DNA of 64,000 nucleotides. It comes from Gymnorhina tibicen (lineage: Eukaryota > Chordata > Aves > Passeriformes > Artamidae). Both the position numbers and the translations under genes were made by a program. The stretch's first letter is position 1, and the number at the start of each line of letters is the position of its first letter. Under the pieces are notes generated by a model, which did not search any database, was not told where the DNA came from, and was given only the letters and a program-made list of their open reading frames with translations. The stretch spans positions 370,613 to 434,612 of the forward strand of contig VXAZ01007529.1 in NCBI GenBank assembly GCA_013399875.1. The letters are read 5' to 3'. This document shows, one piece after another, positions 56,101-62,100 of this stretch.

Positions 56101-59100
56101 AATGCCTCCAAAAAACTGTGAAATCATAGGACAATTACCTAACCAGCAGAAATTCAGTAGTGAGCACTTTGGCCCCAGAGATACCTGCTGGGCTGTTTGC
56201 TGCTAGAGACAAAGTAGGCAGTGGCCTGGGGACAGGAAAGCAAAGAAAGTCCCATTTCCCCTGGAAAAGGAACTCTGAAATTCAGGGTTTTTCTACTGTG
56301 ACAAAGAACAGGTCGAGGTGCATCAGGCAGCAGGTATTGCAGTTGGGGCAGCCCTCACACATCATCTCACCCCAATAACAGCAGAGTGACCTCTGTCATT
56401 CAATAGCTCAGAAAAGCAACAAACCCCAGGACCAAATTCCCCAAACTATCTCATCTTTTACTACTTTATTTTCATGAAGCTGCTATTCAAACTGCACTGG
56501 CCTAAACGCCTTAGAGAAATTATCACTATTCAGCCTCCAAGCCTCCTCTGCAGGCACTGTCACAGCGTCAGATCCCTCAGGGCTTCAAGTGTCGCCCTTC
56601 AAACCCTCCCCAGGGATTTAATTTGCACATTAAAACTTCTGCTGCAAACGAGAGCGCTGATAATTAAAATATGTTTTCAGGGAATAATCTGTGAACAAGC
56701 CAAGCAGCTGATTTTGTTACTGTGCAGGATGCCCCATCCTGCAAGTGTCCAGTTCTCCCCCTGCCGTGCCCCCAGCAGAGAAGAACAAGCTATTCCCTGT
56801 GGGCTTCTCATCTGCCAAAGAATTTGTAGGAATTGAAGTGGTTCTCTCAGCAGGTGACAGAACTCAGCACAGGAGACAGAGAAATGAAAACACAAATTCA
56901 GGAGGCTAATGGCCATTTCCACCTGGCAAGTCTGCTAGAAACAGCATTATGTAAAAGTATACATAAAATCAGGATGCCTCTGGCCCAAATCCCATCGTAA
57001 ATATCACCAGAATGTACAGCCCCATTCTACCTTCATCTAAAATGATATGGATGACTCCAATCTGCAGACAGTTGATGACATTTACCATGGCTTGCCCAAG
57101 AGCTTTATAAATGTTATTGACAAAACATAGATGATTTTTGTACGTCTTTTCAATTTTCTCTACATCTCTTGGAAGCCAGTTTGACTAAGGTACCTCATAG
57201 CTGAGCATCAAGAGTCTGGATGGTAATTAAAATAGACAGAGTGAGACTCATCTGCCCATTCATTTATTCAAGTCACAACACAATCATTAAAAAACAGGAT
57301 TCATAACATGGATTTTGAACTTTGACAGCACAGCCATTCTACTTAGCCAGCTTTTATTACGGATCATTATTTTAATGCTGATTTAATCATACCTAAATCC
57401 CATGGGGCTACTTCAAAATCCTGTCTAAAATGGAGACAATTTCCTCTTAAATAGTTAATCCACTTGCCAATATTTTCATCATGTTCACTTCACTACCACT
57501 GACAACCCTGCCTTGCCTGTTCAACTTTAATTTTATAAGATCTGTGTATTACATTTCAGCCCCATATAAGTAACATACAGGAGCAGAACATGTTTTAGCT
57601 AATTAATGCTTCTGTAACCAGAGTCACTGAAAAATATGCATCAAATATTTATATAATTGGCTCCCCAAAGAAGCATTGCCTTGTTCTGAGTGCTGAGAGA
57701 CTGAAATACAAAGTCCAAAGACCTAGAGCACAAAAGACCCCAGTCTGCTTCCAATACTGCATTACTCTGTTTGCATTCTCGTTGGCTTCAGGAGGCATTC
57801 ATTAACAGGGATAAAGGTCTGGCACTCATATTAAATTTCCATGTCCTTTTAAAATTAATGTTAGCTACTATTAAGCTTTCCTCTGCACTTTGGATGAATG
57901 AATATTTTGAGGCAACTACAAAATCCACACTGAGTGCCTACAAGGTGTCTCTCATGTACTAAGGGCATGAGATGTTTTCCTGGGATTATCCACAGAGCAC
58001 ATTGATAGATTTTGGAAAAAGACATCTTTTTTTTTTCTTTTTTCAGGCTTTTAAATACTACTACATTAAGCAATATATGTGATATCATTTTGGCTACTCT
58101 TTATCCTTAACAGCTGACAGGAGACAAAGACTTCTCCCACTGACAAACAGGGAGCACCTTAGTGCAACCAGACAGTGCATTTTAACCCCATAAATAAAAG
58201 CTACTGCAGCATTATAAGCTTTTGTTTGGCTCAGGTTGGGGGGGTGTTGGAAGGTTTGTTTGGCTGGTTGGGTTTTTAAGTTTACGTGGGTTTTTTCCAC
58301 AAAAATGCAAAAACATGCCTTGGAATATCAAGCAGAAAAATCCAATCACAATCTCCAGCATCAGTAATATTATCATCAAGACTGAGGACCTTAAGGACTT
58401 CCTTCCCCTCAAGTGCAGTGTAATCAAGGGGGTTTAGTGAGACATTTTTGAAACAATACTAGCTCAAAAATTGAGGTTAGATGAGCTTCTTGGAAGGTAA
58501 TTTACACTTTGTTTTAGAATTGTCATCATCTTCCCCTTGAAATAATATTTCCTCTCCCAACTCCTATTTAGCAAAGTACATTTCACTTCCAGTGTGCTCG
58601 AAAATGATCCAGCTTTGTCAGAATGCCAAGGCACATCTCCAGTGTCTTCTTATTCCGTACTTATTATGCCTTGCCATACGTAATACTAATTGAATATGGT
58701 GTGTGTTGCATTTGCAGTCATTAAAGCAGCAGCAAAATTCAAATTTAAGGGAACTACTGGTTTCAGATTAGGTGAAACACAACTATCAATTTCCCCAGGA
58801 ACAAATAACAAGCAAACAAACAAAACCAAAACAAAGAATAACAAAACAACAAAGGAAATCTAAAAAAAAAAAAAAAAAAACACACCAAGAACTGCAACGT
58901 CCAGGGTACTTATTCACTTATTCCTTCCTGGGCAACTTCATGCCCAAGACTGTCATTGTGCACATTGTCTTGGACATGCAAAATATCACCTCAGTTTAAA
59001 AACAGGAAAACAAAAAAAACAAACAAACAAATCAAAACAGGAAGGTTGTATTAAGAGAAATAAAAGTTTCTCTGGAGGACAGCAATAACAAAGGATAGGA

Positions 59101-62100
59101 AGTTATTAGGTAGTTGAAAATGTAGTCAAAAATTCCTTAACTCACAAGTAATAACTGGGAGGTCATGGAGACAGTCCATAGTCTTGCCTATTTTCCACAA
59201 ATTCAGAAAGAACAATATGCCTATCTCCACATACAAATTATACATCATCTTTTTTTTTCTTTGTCTCTCTTCTTTTACACAATGAACTGACGTGAGAAAG
59301 GTGTTTATCCCTAGTTACCAAGCATATAACAATCATAATAAAGCAACGTGTTAACAAACATAAACATCATGGAAATTCCCACTTTTCCAAAAAAAAAGAC
59401 ATCTGCAGAAATAAAGATTTTTAAATTGTTGTAACTCTGTGTTCCTAGGGATGAAATTCCTGATGTCTATAAGGTTTAAGCCTACAAAAGCAGCTTCTAG
59501 AAGAACTCCTGTGTCCTGTGAGGTTGGTAGACCCAAATCATTCCACGATTCTTTGATTCAGGACATTGTATCATTCTTAAATTAGTGGATTTTCTTGCAA
59601 AATCATATGAAGATGATGTAAGGCAGAGAAACCATGGCTTGCTCTAAACCAAGGGTCCAAAAGTGGAATCCCTCTTACATTTACCTTTGCAGCCAGATCA
59701 GACTTGACTTAAGACCTGGTCCAGAGTACATATTAGAGAATATACCTCAACTTCCAATAGTATTACATGAAAAAAATCCACTTCTTATATTAGCACTGAA
59801 ATGAAAAACAAGAAACAAAAAGAACTCCACCAAATAAACATTCAGTTCAGCATAATCCACTGGAAGTGGAGTAGTTGAAAGTTCACTGTACTGTACAAAA
59901 ATACAAATGCTGCTTTAAGGCCGCTCTCAGTTTAATGCATTTATAGACACATATCTTTTCCCAGGACTAAAAGCTGAAGTTGTTCTCACATCAACTCAAT
60001 GCACAATTTTAATCCACATGTAAGGACAGCTGTGTCTTTCACATGTGCCTAATCAGCATTTTCTACAAAATTCACAGCAAGAAAGCAGGCAGAACCTTCA
60101 GCATGTTCCAACAGGAGTTAACTAACAGAAGAAAAAAATCAGTGAGGTGAGAAAAAGAAAAGGAAGTAAAAGTCACAGGTCGTGGGTAAGGAAGAAAAAG
60201 GATAATGCATAGTCCTTCCAGTCCCTTCCAGTTTCTCAGGAGATTCTGGAAGGAAAAACACTTTCCCCTTTTGATTAGACAGCTTATCTGTTGGGGGAGG
60301 ATAGGAGGAGGGATGGGGGACAGGAGTGATTCCGTTACATACACAGTTAGAGAAGTGATGGAATAGCATTTTCTGTAATTTTCAAAATCAATTCATTTTT
60401 CCCATGAAAGAACTGATCAACAATTTCCTGTGAACTTCCCAGTTCATTTAGAAAAAAGCCTTTTCCTCTTCATAGTGAAGACTGTGACAAAAAGGGTTTT
60501 TTTGATCAACACTTTATGACATCATTTATCACTCTGTATATTATTTAAGAGCATGTGTCATCACTTGGAAGGGGGCCAAAACAGAATTTGTATCCAGCTG
60601 GACTTAGGGTAAGTAATGAGTCAAATAATCAAATCCCAATCTCCTGCTAGACCTTTGGGGTTCTGATGAAATTCAGAACTGAAAGGGGTCTCCAAAAACA
60701 GCTGTTCTCCTGGGTTTTATGCAATTTGGTTATAAAAATCATAGCAGTAAGTTGGTCATGTGCTGAACCATAACCCCCGTGCGCAGCATAAAAGAATCAG
60801 GATCTGAGATCACTTTTTTCTGCTCAGTGCAAGGATGGCTCAGCCAGGCTGTGCAGTGAAATACAACCCACAGCCACCTGCAACTCAGCAAATTAAACAA
60901 GGAAAATGTTAAGAGTCAAAAGACTTCTCTCTTTCTTTCTACCCCTGCCAGTGATTTAACATGCATACACTATGCCAAGCCAGTCAGACTCAAATTTTGA
61001 GATTCAGTCTGTGATTTTGCTCCACCTTTTGGAAGGGTTGACTGGTTGCGCTGGAAGCAACACGAGCTGTAAGTTCTCAGCACGCGTAAAAAGAAGCTCT
61101 AAATCTCTCAAACTTGGTGTCGAGAACAACAGAGCACCGAAAACCGGAACCCAGCAGGGACTTCCCTTCACTGGATACAAATATCCACGGCTTTCCAGGA
61201 GGCACAGTGGGACAGCACAGGGCTCAGTGCAACAACATGGGATTTGGAAGACCCGTGTTGAACCGACGGACTGGCAGCAGCCAAGTGAAGTGCCCACAGC
61301 TCCCAGCTGCCGTGAGCACAGCGGCATTCCAGCATCACACACGTGGGAGAATAAAAACATCACAGGCCGGGAGCTTCTCCTGACACAGCATGGGAGCTGT
61401 TCTTTCCGCGGGTGGAACGAAGAAAGGACACAGAACTCACACACGGCTGGGAAGAAAGCTGAGAGTCACGCTGAAAATGTTGTGAGGAAATACGAAATGC
61501 CTTAGTGGTGTTCCAGCAAATTACTTAAGAGATACTGTCTTCATTTTAGAAATATTTAAGGGGGTTTTTGGTAAGAAAAGTGTGTTTGCTGCATGCCATA
61601 AGAACATTTAGATAAAGAAATATGTTTTCACCTGAAGTAAGATGGAAATTGCTACTCAACACTACATTAAACAACAATAACAACCACGTCTTTCTCAGGC
61701 AGAAAGGAGAGAAAGCAAGCCACACAAACACACCCTGGCCACCTTCTTAGCTTCACACCATATTTTGGGCATCCAAAGTGGCCATTATCCATCGGAACAC
61801 CCGATGCCATGTATGAGGTGCAAGTCTCCCCCTCTTACCTCGGGGTCTTTCTCGATCTCCAGCCCCGCTTCCAGCAGGTTGCGTTCGTACTCCTCCCGCT
61901 GCAGCCGCCTCTCCTCCTCCAGCGCATCCAGCGGGCTCAGGTCCACCGCGCCCAGGCCCGGCAGCCCCGGCCACTCCCACAGGGCACGCTGGCCATCGTC
62001 CGGCTGCCGCTGCCGGGGCCCAGCACGGCCCTGCCCGGCGCCTCCGTTCGAGACCGGGGCCGCGGAGGGGGATCCGCGCGTTGGCTCCAGGGAGGCCACG

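Larger units (their letters stand above)
38038..61838 (-). other. ANO2 intron 2, about 23.8 kb
   Basis: This is the largest intron. From right to left it holds a CpG-enriched unique block (about 61050-61450), a poly-A run, a possible CR1 tail near 59540, CR1 pieces at 52791-52845, 51270-51835, 50501-50680 and 47885-48252, an AT microsatellite near 49880, a solo LTR at 44599-45032, an old LINE relic at 40745-41110, a CR1 tail at 39105-39325 and one copy of a duplicated unknown repeat at 38921-39078. The rest, including about 53000-58800, 41450-44590 and 45040-47880, is AT-rich sequence in which I see no gene. Exon 2 ends and exon 3 begins in phase 0, so no residue is missing compared with the family. 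Confidence 0.85.
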
